Below the pieces are notes generated by a model that did not search any database, had not been told where the DNA came from, and saw only the letters and a list, made by a program, of their open reading frames with translations. Positions 18,395 through 27,258 of a DNA stretch of 64,000 nucleotides are shown here, piece after piece. Both the position numbers and the translations under genes were made by a program. The DNA comes from Actinacidiphila oryziradicis. GTDB lineage: Bacteria; Actinomycetota; Actinomycetes; Streptomycetales; Streptomycetaceae. Within the stretch, counting starts at the first letter, position 1; each line of letters starts with the position of its first letter. The stretch covers positions 1-64,000 of the forward strand of contig NZ_SUMC01000035.1 in assembly GCF_005047355.1 (NCBI RefSeq). The letters run 5' to 3'.

Positions 18395-19228
18395 TCACAG
18401 GTCGCTGTGGATGGCGCGGGCGATGCGCTCGATGCTCGTGATGCCGTAACTCATGGTGCTGTCGTCCTGCGACAGCACCACGATCCCGTAGTCATTGCCC
18501 TTACCGGTGAACGCTCCGATGCTGTGCACCCGCCACTTGTGTGTCGCGCGCGACAGCCAGCCGTTCTTCACTTGGACCGTCGCATCGCTCGGGGCACCGG
18601 CCGGCACGCCCCAGCGCTGGCTGGAGATGACCTTGTTCATCAGGCCCAGCTCGTACGTCCGTGAAGCAGTGGTCAGGACGGTGTTGCTCGCGGTCAGCAG
18701 CTTCAGCAGCTTCACCTCGTCACCGGCGGTGATCTGGGTGAGGCCCCAGTAGCCGTTCGCGCCGGGGGTGGTGGACGTCATCTTGGCGAGGGTCAGGAAG
18801 TGCTGGACGCCACTGACCTTGACCTGCTTCCAGAGCGTGGTGGTCGCGTCGTTGTCCGACTTCGTGATCATCGCGGTAGCGAGAGTCTTCTCACGCGTCG
18901 TCAGTACCCGGTTGGCTTCCTGCGCCTGCCGCAGCAGTGCCGCGAGCACTGTGGCCTTCACCACACTCGCCGAATCGTATTTCGTGCTCGATCTGTAGGT
19001 GCAGGTGGTGCTTGTGCTGCGGTCGTAGAGCGCGACCGCTGTCGTGCTATTGCGGCCCTTCAGTGCGGCTGTGATGTCCGTCGTCAGTTTCTTGGCCAGA
19101 CCCGACTTCGCGGAGGAACAGGTCACTGTCGGGGTGGTCGCGACGGCGGGACCGGCTGCCGCGAGCACACCTACGAGTGAAGTGGCGGCCAAGGCCGCCG
19201 ATATGCGCGATATGTGGGGTATGTGCAC
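18395..19228 (-). CDS. Secreted class A beta-lactamase-like serine hydrolase
   Basis: A 277-residue exported protein of the beta-lactamase/transpeptidase-like fold. The start is taken as GTG 19228, because AGGGACGGA precedes it and a signal peptide follows (SAALAATSLVGVLAAAGPAVA). A TTG at 19264 would add 12 unlikely residues. Active-site motifs: Ser88-Val-Val-Lys91 (SxxK), Ser124-Asp-Asn126 (SDN) and Lys221-Asn-Gly223 in place of Lys-Thr-Gly. The omega-loop Glu of true class A beta-lactamases is not obvious, so this is more likely a peptidoglycan-related hydrolase or a weak beta-lactamase than a strong one. A cysteine pair (Cys37 and Cys76 in the exported part) may form a disulfide. It is transcribed toward the lipoprotein gene. 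Confidence 0.75.
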   Translation of the reverse strand: MHIPHISRISAALAATSLVGVLAAAGPAVATTPTVTCSSAKSGLAKKLTTDITAALKGRNSTTAVALYDRSTSTTCTYRSSTKYDSASVVKATVLAALLRQAQEANRVLTTREKTLATAMITKSDNDATTTLWKQVKVSGVQHFLTLAKMTSTTPGANGYWGLTQITAGDEVKLLKLLTASNTVLTTASRTYELGLMNKVISSQRWGVPAGAPSDATVQVKNGWLSRATHKWRVHSIGAFTGKGNDYGIVVLSQDDSTMSYGITSIERIARAIHSDL

Positions 19229-20016
19229 AGAAATTCCGTCCCTGTTCCGTGTTGCTTTGGCCAACGCTCATGAACAGGACACTTCAGCAGACGCTTAGGT
19301 TGTCCGGCTACCCCCGCCGGACCGAGAGCTTGGCCATATCGGTGGCCGATACCGCCTCCGCCCCGCCGGGTAGCGGATTGCAGACGGTGGGAAAGGTGGT
19401 TACGGCTGCCCCGGCTGCCCCGGCTGTGCCAGCCGCTTCGGCATGCGGAAGGGCCTCACGGCACTTGGCTGGTGCACGAGTCCCGGGTTCTGGCGGGCGT
19501 CGCTCCCTGCGGTCGCAAAGACAAAGGCGGCTGGCTACGGATGAGGGGGGAGGGGCCTCCTGTCCGTTGGCCGGGTGTCGGGTGGGTGGGTGGCGGGGCG
19601 AAACGGCGCGGCACCTCACGCCACCGTCGCCGAAGCATGGGTCACCGCGCCTGCCCGCCCGCCGCCCCTCGGCGACCCGCGCCCCCCACATTGAGTCGGT
19701 TCCTGAGGAATCGGTTACCTCGGAAGCGGAAACGGTCGATGTCTTGGGCGTGGGTCCCAGGAAGAAGGCCGGCGGTGCCGGGTCGGATGTGGTGGCGTCG
19801 GTCGCCGAGCCGGCGGCTGAGCAGGCCCGGGTGGGCGGGACGCAGCAGCTGGCCAAGCACCTGCTGCAGGACGCGCTGGAAGCCGAGATGGACGAGCGTG
19901 CGCGGCGGTGGGAATGCCCGCGCGTACCCACCCCGCCGCACCCCGCCGCACCCCGCCGGAACCGGCTGCGGGGCGGGGACGTTGGTCGAAGGAGGGGGTG
20001 AAAGCGAGGGGCGGCG
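19229..20016. other. 788-bp gene-poor gap with a possible IS256 transposase fragment
   Basis: No intact gene is seen. Near 19800-19905 the plus strand reads QQLAKHLLQDALEAEMDERA, which resembles the N-terminal LLxxALEAEMxEHLG motif of IS256-family transposases, but only about 35 codons fit and the rest is scrambled. Other content is a short dyad TATCGGTGGCCGATA near 19338, tandem CGGCTGCCC units near 19403-19430 and three CACCCCGCCG units near 19930-19960. The last 15 nt hold the GAGGGG ribosome site of the TerD-CAP gene. Confidence 0.4.
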
Positions 20017-20727
20017 ATGGGCGACTTGGTTCCCGGAGGCAATCAGGCGATGCCGGTCGGCGTGCTCGTGATACGGGTGCGGGGGCCGTTCGATGTGTCG
20101 GTGCTGATCACGGGTCATGGAGGGAAGGTCGCGGGGGACGAGGACTTTGTGTTCTTCAACCAGCCTGTCGCGCCCGGGGCTCGGCTGGACGGGGACACGG
20201 TCATGGTGGACCCGAGGCGGCTGCGGGCGGGGGCGAGCAGGGTCACGGTGGTGGTGAGCCCGGCTGAGCCGGGGACGCCGATGGGGCGGTTGCCGGTGCC
20301 GGTGATGAGTGTGATGGGGAGCGACGGGATGCTGGTGGCGCGGTTCATTCCGCCGCGTCCGACGCAGGAGACCGTGTTGTTGCTGGCGGAGATCTACCGG
20401 CGCGGGACGGAATGGAAGCTGCGGGCTCTCGGGCAGGGGTACGCGGACGGCTTGGCCGGAGTGGCGCGGGACTTCGGGGTCGATGTGGCGGACGACGGTA
20501 GCTCTGGTGGGGCTGACGGGGGCTTCGTGGGGCTGGTCAATGCCGAACGGTCGCGCAGCGGCGTGCCGGCGCTGGCGCTGGATGCGCGGCTGGTCGCTGC
20601 GGCGCGGGCGCATGCCGGGGTGATGGCGGCGCAGGGGCAGCTGGGGGCGGAAGGGCCGGACGGGACTTCGCTCTTTCACCGGGTGGCGGCGAGCGGGTAC
20701 GCGTATCTGACGATCGCGGAGCACAGG
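20017..20727 (+). pseudogene. TerD-domain plus CAP-domain protein, C terminus lost
   Basis: ATG 20017 with GAGGGG 5 nt upstream opens a TerD-type domain (residues about 15-165; FDVSVLITGHGGKV, DFVFFNQP, TVLLLAEIYRRGTEWKLRAL, GYADGLAGVARDFGV). A CAP/SCP domain starts near 170 (FVGLVNAERSRSGVPALALD, AARAHAGVMAAQGQLG, SLFHRVAASGYAYLTIAEH). Homology ends at residue about 236, before most of the CAP fold. The frame then runs through the antisense of the lyase gene to a chance stop at 20946. TerD proteins bind calcium in tellurite/stress responses and CAP domains are usually extracellular. Loss of the second half means it is probably non-functional, though the TerD domain itself is whole. Confidence 0.75.
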
Positions 20728-21452
20728 AATTCCAGGCCGGCGCTGCGCAGTACGCGGGCGCCGTCGAGGAACACGGTGACCGAACCGTCGGCGCGGCCGG
20801 GGGTGTTGAGGTGTACGGCCTGCTCCACGCAGGTCCAGCGGCCGGTGGGCCACAGCCACTCGCCGCGGCCGAGTGAGGTGCCGTGTTCGACGGAGGTCGG
20901 GAGGTACGCGTACACCTCCGCGGTGCCGCCCTTGCGCCACATGTAGCGGGTGGAGAGGCCGTCCGAACCGTCCGGGATGTGCCTGCCGCCGGTGACGGAT
21001 CCGCCGTAGAGGCCGGGGAGCTTGCCGCCCTTGACGAAGTCGAACTCCGGCGGGAAGCGGACGTAGTAGCGCAGGTGAAGGGTGTCCGTCGGCCCGGAGC
21101 GCAGGGCGAGGTAGAGCTGGGCCCCGCCCTCGGGGTCGTGGTATTGCCTGGTGACGGTCGGGCTGGCCGAGCGGGCCGGGTACCGCACCCGGAGCAGGCG
21201 GCCGAGGGCCGAGTGCGGCTGGTCCAGCAGCAGGGCGCGGGAGAGTCCGAAGGAGCCGTCGCTGCGGGCGAGCAGTTTGGGTCCGAAGAACCGGGACACG
21301 GAGGCCGCGTCCCGGCTCAGCGGAGTGCCGGAGGTGGGGGTGGCGCTCTGGGACGCGCGCGGGCGGGACCCGCTCGTGGAGCATCCGGCGAGAGCGGCGG
21401 CGGCTGCCGTGACCGCGGTCGCGCTCGCTGCGATGATCTGCCGTCTGCGCAT
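20728..21452 (-). pseudogene. Polysaccharide lyase-like lipoprotein, C terminus lost
   Basis: ATG 21452 opens a lipoprotein signal (MRRRQIIAAS, then Leu-Ala-Gly-Cys24, a perfect lipobox). The mature part matches the jelly-roll of PL14-like lyases: RYYVRFPPEFDFVKGGKLPG, LYGGS, STRYMWRKGG, YAYLPTS, WLWPTGRWTCVEQAVHLNTP and VTVFLDG. It stops being recognisable at RSAGLEF, where the strands that complete the fold (a FFSTFFGG region in relatives) should follow. The cut is at the same place where the TerD-CAP gene on the other strand ends. It would have acted on an extracellular polysaccharide. Confidence 0.75.
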
Positions 21453-21551
21453 GGTGCTGATGCTCCTGTCCTTGGGCGCCAGTGCCCCGTCCCCCGTTGC
21501 TGCGTACTGCGTACTGCGTGCGCGCTTGTGCCTGCGCGCTTACGCCTCCGT

Positions 21552-22860
21552 TCAGGCGGCGCTGACGATGCGGTAGTCCACCTCTGCCGTGCTGGACGTG
21601 GTGGCGTGCAGCGTCAGGTCACCGGTGGAAGAGGCGGTGCCGGTGGCCACGGTGGTGCCGCCCGCGGTGAGGGCGTACGCGGCGCCGGGGGTGAGCCCGG
21701 AGGCGCTGAAGGCCAGGTCGGTGCCGGAGGTACCGGATGCGACGACGGCCTCGTACGACGCCGCTCCGCTCGGGACCCGGGCGGTGGCGCTGCCGCTGCC
21801 GGGCAGGACGGCCAGCGGCAGCGGGGTGACGGTCACGGCGGAGGCGCTGGTGGATGCCAGGGTCAGTGTCGTGGTGCCGCCGCTTGTGGTGAGCGCGGTG
21901 GTGACGGAGGGATAGGCGCCGACCTTGTAGACGGTGCCCTTGGTGCTGGTGAAGGACGCCGAGCTGGCGCTGTCGACGGTCACCGTCGTGGGCGCCTTGG
22001 CGTCCTTGAAGATGACGCTGCCGGGAGTGGTGGCGTCCCCCTTGATGGAGTAGCCCAGCGAGGAGGGTGCCGTGTTGCCGGAGAAGACGGTTCCGGTGCT
22101 GCGTGAGCACCCCGGAGCCGAAGGTTCCGGTGAAGGTGTTCCCGGTGAAGACCGTGCCGTCGCTCTGGTTGAGCTTGATCGCGTTGCTGCCGGAGCCGTT
22201 GAAGGAGTTCCCGCTGAAGGTGAGGTTCGTCGGGCGGCCGGTGGAGTTGGTGTACGCCGGTGGAGATGCCGCTCAGATTCCGCTGGTCGGTGCCGCCGGC
22301 GGCCAGGCCGTTGCGGCCGTTGCCCTGTGAGGTCAGGTTCTGGACGGTGGTGCCGGTGTCGCCGTTCAGTACGACGCCGTCGCCGACGGAGCCCTTGACG
22401 GTGACTTTGGACAGCCGCACGCCGCTGGATCCGGCGAGCCGCAGGCCGGTGCGGTTGCCGACGAACGAGGAGCCGACCGCGTAACCGGTGCTGCCCTTGC
22501 CCCAGGTGACGCCGGAGAATCCGGCGTGGCCGGTGCCGGGGAGGCCGAAGCCGGTGATCGTGCTGTCGGTGATGTCCAGCTGTCCGCCCGCTCCCATGAG
22601 GATGTACGGGCTCCCGGCGGTACCCGCCGCCGAGGTCTCACGGCCGTTCGTGTCGACCGAGCCGAGGGTGGTGCCGCGTACGTCCAGGGTGGCGCGGCTG
22701 CCGCGTATCCAGGTCCCCGAGGCCGCCGTCGTACCGGCGGTGAACAGGACCTTCTTGGTCACCGGCCCGATCCTCAGGGTGGTGCCCGGGGTGAGCAGCA
22801 CAGCAAAGATGGGGGCTTCCGCGGCCGGAACAGGTCGAGGAACCTGCCCTCCGCCGCTGG
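21552..22860 (-). pseudogene. Right-handed parallel beta-helix protein, frameshifted twice
   Basis: Three overlapping frames on the minus strand make one beta-helix protein: GSRATLDVRGTTLGSVD and LAGSSGVRLSKVTVKGSVGD in one frame, NLTFSGNSFNGSGSNAIKLN in the next, then SVIFKDAKAPTTVTVDSASS through to the TGA at 21552. The breaks are near 22256 and near 22098. The N terminus also seems lost, since no signal peptide precedes the repeats near 22860. Such proteins are often epimerases or lyases of extracellular polysaccharide, which fits the neighbouring lyase remnant. Confidence 0.75.
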
Positions 22861-22950
22861 TCACGGGCCGCCGGCCATGTTGTTTGACGTTGTTTGACGT
22901 CCGGTGGGCGTCTGGTGGCCGTCCGACGGGAGTCCGACGGGAGTACGAAC
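22861..22950. repeat. Two short tandem duplications in a decayed gap
   Basis: GTTGTTTGAC occurs twice in tandem around 22877-22897, and GTCCGACGGGA occurs twice in tandem around 22920-22943. Such slippage products are typical of a region under no selection. No gene is seen between 22861 and the COG4705 promoter. Confidence 0.6.
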
Positions 22951-23035
22951 CTTCTCGGGCGCGGGTGTCACTCTTGTCGTCGGCGAGGGGCCCTTGAAGC
23001 ATGCGGGGCCCGGGTGGCGGGTGAGCGAGAAGCAG

Positions 23036-23054
23036 TCAGGTTGTGTTCAGGTGG
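23036..23054 (+). promoter_or_regulatory. Direct-repeat response-regulator box before the COG4705 gene
   Basis: TCAGGTTGTGTTCAGGTGG contains two TCAGGT half-sites 11 bp apart (start to start), the one-turn spacing used by OmpR-family regulators. It lies 22 nt before the start codon at 23076. A near-copy is found between the two response-regulator genes at 27259-27277. Confidence 0.6.
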
Positions 23055-23075
23055 TCTGTGCCAGCGTGGCGCATC

Positions 23076-23885
23076 ATGACCACCAACACGGAAGAGCTCG
23101 GGGCCACCGCGTCCCGCAGCCAGCAGTTGCTGAGCAAGGTCCCCGAGGTCACGATCTACTTCTGGATCATCAAGATCCTGTGCACCACGGTGGGTGAGAC
23201 CGCGGCGGACTTCCTCAATACAAATCTGAACATGGGCCTGACCAACACGTCCTACGTCATGACGGTCCTACTGCTCATCACGTTGTTCTTCCAGTTCAAG
23301 GCCACCAAGTACGTCCCCGGCATCTACTGGCTCGCCGTCGTCCTGATCAGCGTCGTCGGCACCCTGGTCAGCGACAACCTGACCGACAACTTCGGCGTGG
23401 CCCTCACCACGACCACCATCGTCTTCGCCATACTGCTGGCGATCTCCTTCGGTGCCTGGTACGCCAGCGAGAAGACGCTCTCCATCCACAGCATCCGCAC
23501 CCCCCGGCGGGAGGCCTTCTACTGGCTGGCCATCCTCTTCACCTTCGCCCTCGGCACCTCGGCCGGTGACCTCACCGCCGAGCGGCTGAACGTGGGCTAC
23601 TGGCCGTCGGCCCTGCTCTTCGGCGCGCTGATTGCGGTCGTGACCGTCGCACACGTTAAGTTCAAGCTCAACGCCGTGCTGGCCTTCTGGATCGCCTACG
23701 TCCTGACCCGCCCGCTCGGCGCCTCCATCGGCGACTACCTGTCCCAGCCGACCGGCGACGGCGGCCTGGGCCTCGGCACCGTCGGGACCAGCGCGATCTT
23801 CCTCGTCACAATTCTTGCTCTCGTTGTCTACCTGACCGTGACGCGCAAGGACCTGACTGTTCTCCGGACGGCGGAAGAAGCCTGA
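23076..23885 (+). CDS. COG4705-type polytopic membrane protein
   Basis: A 269-residue protein with about eight hydrophobic helices. It carries the repeated family pattern TTVGETAADFL near the N terminus and TSAGDLTAERL in the second half, an internal duplication that COG4705 proteins share. Conserved acidic residues within helices (Glu, Asp in GETAAD and AGDLTAE) suggest a transporter or ion-linked role, but the family function is not known to me. ATG 23076 is chosen since it starts the family-like N terminus; an upstream in-frame ATG at 23043 overlaps the operator and lacks support. It is followed, 68 nt later, by a DedA gene. Confidence 0.7.
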   Translation: MTTNTEELGATASRSQQLLSKVPEVTIYFWIIKILCTTVGETAADFLNTNLNMGLTNTSYVMTVLLLITLFFQFKATKYVPGIYWLAVVLISVVGTLVSDNLTDNFGVALTTTTIVFAILLAISFGAWYASEKTLSIHSIRTPRREAFYWLAILFTFALGTSAGDLTAERLNVGYWPSALLFGALIAVVTVAHVKFKLNAVLAFWIAYVLTRPLGASIGDYLSQPTGDGGLGLGTVGTSAIFLVTILALVVYLTVTRKDLTVLRTAEEA

Positions 23886-23901
23886 GCCAGAGGCAGTAGT
23901 A

Positions 23902-23918
23902 TTTACGTTGTTGTAGAA
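23902..23918 (+). promoter_or_regulatory. BlaI-like operator before dedA copy 1
   Basis: TTTACGTTGTTGTAGAA matches the TACGT-GTTGTAGA half of the operator found before the second dedA gene, with one inserted base and a weaker left half-site. It lies 36 nt upstream of the start codon at 23954. Confidence 0.4.
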
Positions 23919-23953
23919 GTTAGGTATCGCAGGACTACGGTGAGGAACGCGGC

Positions 23954-24610
23954 ATGGGGTCGGCACTCGCGGTGAACATCATGGATCCGACGTCGCTGCT
24001 GTCCACGTTCGGCGCACTGGGGATCATGGCCGTGCTCTTCGCGGAGACCGGTCTGCTCGTCGGTTTCTTCCTGCCGGGCGACTCGCTGCTCTTCACGGCG
24101 GGCCTCTTCACCACGACCAGCGCGACTGCCACCGTGCATCTGTCGCTGCCGTACGTGCTCCTCGCGGCGGCGGTCGGCGCCGTGGCCGGGGCCCAGACCG
24201 GCTACCTCCTCGGCCGCCGGGCCGGGCCCGCCCTGCTGACCCGGTCCAAGAACGCCAGGCTCCATGAGGCCGCCGAGCGCTCCGCCCAGCTCCTTGAGCG
24301 CTACGGTTACGGCAAGGCGATCGTCCTCGCCCGATTCATTCCGCTTGTGCGTACGGTGCTCAATCCGCTGGCCGGCGCCCTCGAGGTGCCGGCCCGGGTC
24401 TTCACCCTCTGGCAGGTCATCGGCGGCCTCGGGTGGTCGCTCGGCGTCACGATCGCCGGTCACATCCTTGGTGCGTCCATTCCCGGCATCGACCAGTACC
24501 TGCTGCCGATCATCGCGGTCGTCGTGATCCTCTCCCTGATCCCGGTCGTGCTTGAGGTGCGCCGCGCCCGCGCCGAGCGCCGCGAGGCGACGCGCGACTC
24601 CGTGAGCTGA
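23954..24610 (+). CDS. DedA-family membrane protein (copy 1)
   Basis: A 218-residue polytopic protein of the DedA/SNARE-associated family. Signature segments are FAETGLLVGFFLPGDSLLF (the conserved Phe/Pro-Gly-Asp re-entrant loop), AGAQTGYLLGRRAG, and RFIPLVRTVLNPLAGALEV with the essential Arg residues in RFIPxxR. ATG 23954 has GAGGAA 6 nt upstream. DedA proteins move undecaprenyl phosphate or other phospholipids across the membrane and support envelope and proton-motive-force homeostasis. It follows the COG4705 gene, and a BlaI-like operator lies between the two. A second copy is at 38035-38676. Confidence 0.85.
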   Translation: MGSALAVNIMDPTSLLSTFGALGIMAVLFAETGLLVGFFLPGDSLLFTAGLFTTTSATATVHLSLPYVLLAAAVGAVAGAQTGYLLGRRAGPALLTRSKNARLHEAAERSAQLLERYGYGKAIVLARFIPLVRTVLNPLAGALEVPARVFTLWQVIGGLGWSLGVTIAGHILGASIPGIDQYLLPIIAVVVILSLIPVVLEVRRARAERREATRDSVS

Positions 24611-24673
24611 CGCCGCGTCGCTGCCGGTGCGGGTTCCGCCTGCGGCCGCCTACGACCGTGTGGACAGTCGCGC

Positions 24674-24708
24674 TTAGAGGCCGCCCCACCTATTCGCGCG
24701 GCCTCTTA
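24674..24708. repeat. Miniature element relic flanked by TTA
   Basis: A 29-bp hairpin-forming core (24677-24705, ending CCACCTATTCGCGCGGCCTC) is flanked by TTA on both sides. Its right end is identical to the ends of the element at 36288-36474, and its left end keeps GAGGCCG of the same terminal repeat. It appears to be an internally deleted copy. The right TTA is the stop codon of the minus-strand ORF that follows. Confidence 0.6.
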
Positions 24709-24905
24709 CACGCCGCTGATCGCCGGGCGTCGGCAGCCGCAGTCGTGGTCGCAGGTCACGCGTGGGATGGGTTTGTCTTCGTTGGGTGCGTTGGGTGCGT
24801 TCGGTGCGGTGGGTGCGTACACGGGCTGGCCGTCCCAGCAGCCGCGCTCGTTGTGCCCGGCGGGTACACCGCGCTGGACGCTGGAGTGCGAGCAGGGTGG
24901 GGTAG
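24706..24905 (-). CDS. Possible small Cys/His-containing protein, start not found
   Basis: On the minus strand the frame ending at TAA 24706-24708 reads CSHSSVQRGVPAGHNERGCW, then DGQPVYAP, an Ala-Pro-Asn repeat and RVTCDHDCGCRRPAISGV. It has five cysteines, several histidines and balanced composition, unlike the other frames. No ATG or GTG with a ribosome site is visible upstream, so it may be truncated or start further up. Its stop codon coincides with the target duplication of the miniature element, as in two other places in this window, which supports it being a real 3' end. Function unknown. Confidence 0.3.
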
Positions 24906-25117
24906 TACGACTTCGACGCCTCGATTCACCCCGTTCTAGCGGACCGTCTCCGGGGCCGCCTCGTATGCCTGGTCGAGGGGGCCGGGCGACGTCGGGCTGA
25001 CCGGCGAGCGTGGCGCTCGGGTCGTCCGGGGCAGCTTGTCGCTGTCAGGGCAGGGGGCGAGGCCGTAGCCGTGTGGTCCCTGGCGGCAGCGGCGTCGGCG
25101 TCGTGGAGGCGGCTGCC

Positions 25118-26530
25118 TTACCCCGCAGGGAGCCGGACGACGAAGCGCGCGCCGGTGCCGGGTTTTGGGGGCGCCAGGTCGAGGTCGATGTCGCCGCCGG
25201 CTGCGCGGGCCAGGCGGCGGGCCAGGGCCAGGCCGAGGCCGGCGCCGTCGTGGTTGTCGGAGGGGTCGGCGCGGCGGCCGGGTTCGAAGATGGCGGGGCC
25301 GATGGAGGCGGGGACTCCGGGGCCGTCGTCGGAGACGGTGAGGTGGATGCCGCCGGGGACGGGGGCGCAGTGGACGGTGATGGTGTGGGCGGCGTAGCGG
25401 CGGGCGTTGTCCAGGAGGGGGGTGAGGATTCGCTCGGCGACGGCGGCGGAGACCCCGGCGGTGACGTGGGTGCCGCGTACGGAGATGGGCGGGGCGCCGG
25501 GGTGTTCGGCGGCGGCGCGGCGGGCGAGGGCGTGGGCCAGGTCGAGCAGGGCGCAGCGGCCGGGGACCTGGGCGGTGCGGGTGCGGGACTCGGAGAGCAG
25601 GGTTTCGCAGATGCGCTGCATGGTGGCGGCGGCAGCGGCGATGGCCTCGTGGGAGGCGCGTTGTTCGGACGCGCTCCGTTTGCGGGCGGTGAGCCAGTCG
25701 GTCTCGGCGGTGATGCGGGCCAGCGGGGTGCGCAGTTCGTGGGAGAGCTCGGCGGACTGCTGCTGTTCGTGGCGGAGTACGGCGGCCAGCCGGTCGAGCA
25801 GTTCGTCGAGGTTGGCGGCGAAGGCGGTGAGCTCGGCGGGGCGGGCGGCGGTACCGGCGGCGGTGCCGAAGCGTTCGGCGGCGCCGCGCTCGCTCCACTG
25901 CGCGGCCTGGGCGCTCATTTCGGCGACGGGCCGCAGCGCCCGCCCGACGACCGTACGGGTGACGAGGTATATGCCGCCGAGCAGCAGCGCCGCGAGGATC
26001 GCCGACCCGGCCAGGACGGAGTCGGCGGTGCTGCGGTAGGGGTCGAGGTTGACGGAGGCGACCACCGTGCCGACCTGGTGTCCCCCGGACTGGACGGGCA
26101 GGGCGTAGAGCCGGGAGGCGTAGGGCTCCGAGGTCTGTACGAAGTGGTGGCCGTGCCCGGCGAGCAGATCCGCCCGCTGCTGGAGGCCGCTGGGCGCGAC
26201 GGGGCGTTCGATCGCGCGATGGCCCTGGTAGATCCAGGTGCCGACGTCGAGGGCGCGGTCGTCCGTCGGCTCGTTGACGGTGAGACGCCCACCCGACTGG
26301 ACCTCGATGGTCGCCGCGACGGCGGCGGCCCGGGTGCGCAGCAGTCCGTCGGCCTGTTCGCGCAGCCGGGTGGCGAGGACGAGGTTGAAGCCGACCGTGA
26401 GCAGCACGACCCAGGCCGCTGTGGTGACCAGCGCGAGCAGTGCGAGGCGGCCCCGCAGGGTGGCCGGTCCGGGCAGCCGCATCCGCATAAGGAGGAGCCG
26501 TCTTGCGGCCCGGCTTGTGGCTCGCTTCAT
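25118..26530 (-). CDS. Sensor histidine kinase, first two-component system
   Basis: A 470-residue membrane kinase. Helix 1 is near 28-50 and helix 2 near 165-187, enclosing an extracytoplasmic domain of about 115 residues. A HAMP-like linker leads to the dimerisation box ELSHELRTPLARI with the phospho-acceptor His. The ATPase region follows: LTPLLDNARRYA as N-box, VSDDGPGVPASI as G1, and GAGLGLALARRLARAAGG as G2. ATG 26530 lies 7 nt after the regulator's stop with GAGGCGG before it, so the two are co-translated. The signal is unknown; its neighbours are envelope proteins. Confidence 0.85.
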   Translation of the reverse strand: MKRATSRAARRLLLMRMRLPGPATLRGRLALLALVTTAAWVVLLTVGFNLVLATRLREQADGLLRTRAAAVAATIEVQSGGRLTVNEPTDDRALDVGTWIYQGHRAIERPVAPSGLQQRADLLAGHGHHFVQTSEPYASRLYALPVQSGGHQVGTVVASVNLDPYRSTADSVLAGSAILAALLLGGIYLVTRTVVGRALRPVAEMSAQAAQWSERGAAERFGTAAGTAARPAELTAFAANLDELLDRLAAVLRHEQQQSAELSHELRTPLARITAETDWLTARKRSASEQRASHEAIAAAAATMQRICETLLSESRTRTAQVPGRCALLDLAHALARRAAAEHPGAPPISVRGTHVTAGVSAAVAERILTPLLDNARRYAAHTITVHCAPVPGGIHLTVSDDGPGVPASIGPAIFEPGRRADPSDNHDGAGLGLALARRLARAAGGDIDLDLAPPKPGTGARFVVRLPAG

Positions 26531-26537
26531 GGCCGCC

Positions 26538-27206
26538 TCATGCGAAGCGGTAGCCCACGCCTCGTACCGTGCCGATGCTGCGCGGGCTGTCCGCGTCACG
26601 CAGCTTGCGCCGCAGGCGGGCCAGGTACTGGTCGAGGGTGTTGTCGCTGACCTGGGCGCCCTCGGGCCAGGCCGCACGTAGCAGCACCCGTCGGCGGACC
26701 ACCGCGCCGGGGGCGGCCATCAGGCAGGCCATCAGCCGGAACTCGGTGGGGGTGAGGGCCACCGGCACCCCGCGTACCTCCATCACGTGCTGGACCGGGT
26801 CGAGCCGCAGCTCCTCGACCTCGACGGAGGATTCGCGCCCGGCGCGGCGGAGTGCCGCCCGCACCCGGGCGGCGAGCTCGACCAGGTGGAAGGGCTTGGC
26901 CAGGTAGTCGTCGCCGCCCGCGGAGAAGCCGGAGAGCCGGTCGGCGAGGTTGTCGCGGGCTGTGAGGAAGACGACCGGGGCGTCTATCCCGGCGGCGCGC
27001 ATCGCCTGGCAGACGTCGCGGCCGTCGGAGTCGGGCAGGCCGACGTCGAGGACTACCGCGTCCACCACGCGGTTGAGGACGGTGCGCAGCGCACCGGCTC
27101 CGTCGGCGGCGGTGAGCACCTCGAAGTGCTCTTCACGCAGGCCACGGGCGAGTACGTCGCGGAGTCCGTGGTCGTCCTCGACGACCAGAACGCGGTGGGC
27201 GGTCAC
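26538..27206 (-). CDS. OmpR-family response regulator, first two-component system
   Basis: A 222-residue regulator. The receiver domain has VLVVEDD, DAVVLDVGLPDSDG with the phospho-acceptor Asp, LTARD and LAKPF. The C-terminal winged helix has LTPTEFRLMACLM and DNTLDQYLARLRRKLRD, ending VRGVGYRFA. GTG 27206 starts the conserved N terminus; a longer upstream frame runs through the opposite regulator and is not used. It diverges from the second regulator at 27330, with a shared direct-repeat box between them. Confidence 0.88.
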   Translation of the reverse strand: MTAHRVLVVEDDHGLRDVLARGLREEHFEVLTAADGAGALRTVLNRVVDAVVLDVGLPDSDGRDVCQAMRAAGIDAPVVFLTARDNLADRLSGFSAGGDDYLAKPFHLVELAARVRAALRRAGRESSVEVEELRLDPVQHVMEVRGVPVALTPTEFRLMACLMAAPGAVVRRRVLLRAAWPEGAQVSDNTLDQYLARLRRKLRDADSPRSIGTVRGVGYRFA

Positions 27207-27258
27207 CCCGCCAGTATTACCCGCCGCCCCCGGAACACCGGATCGGCGGTGTACGTGC

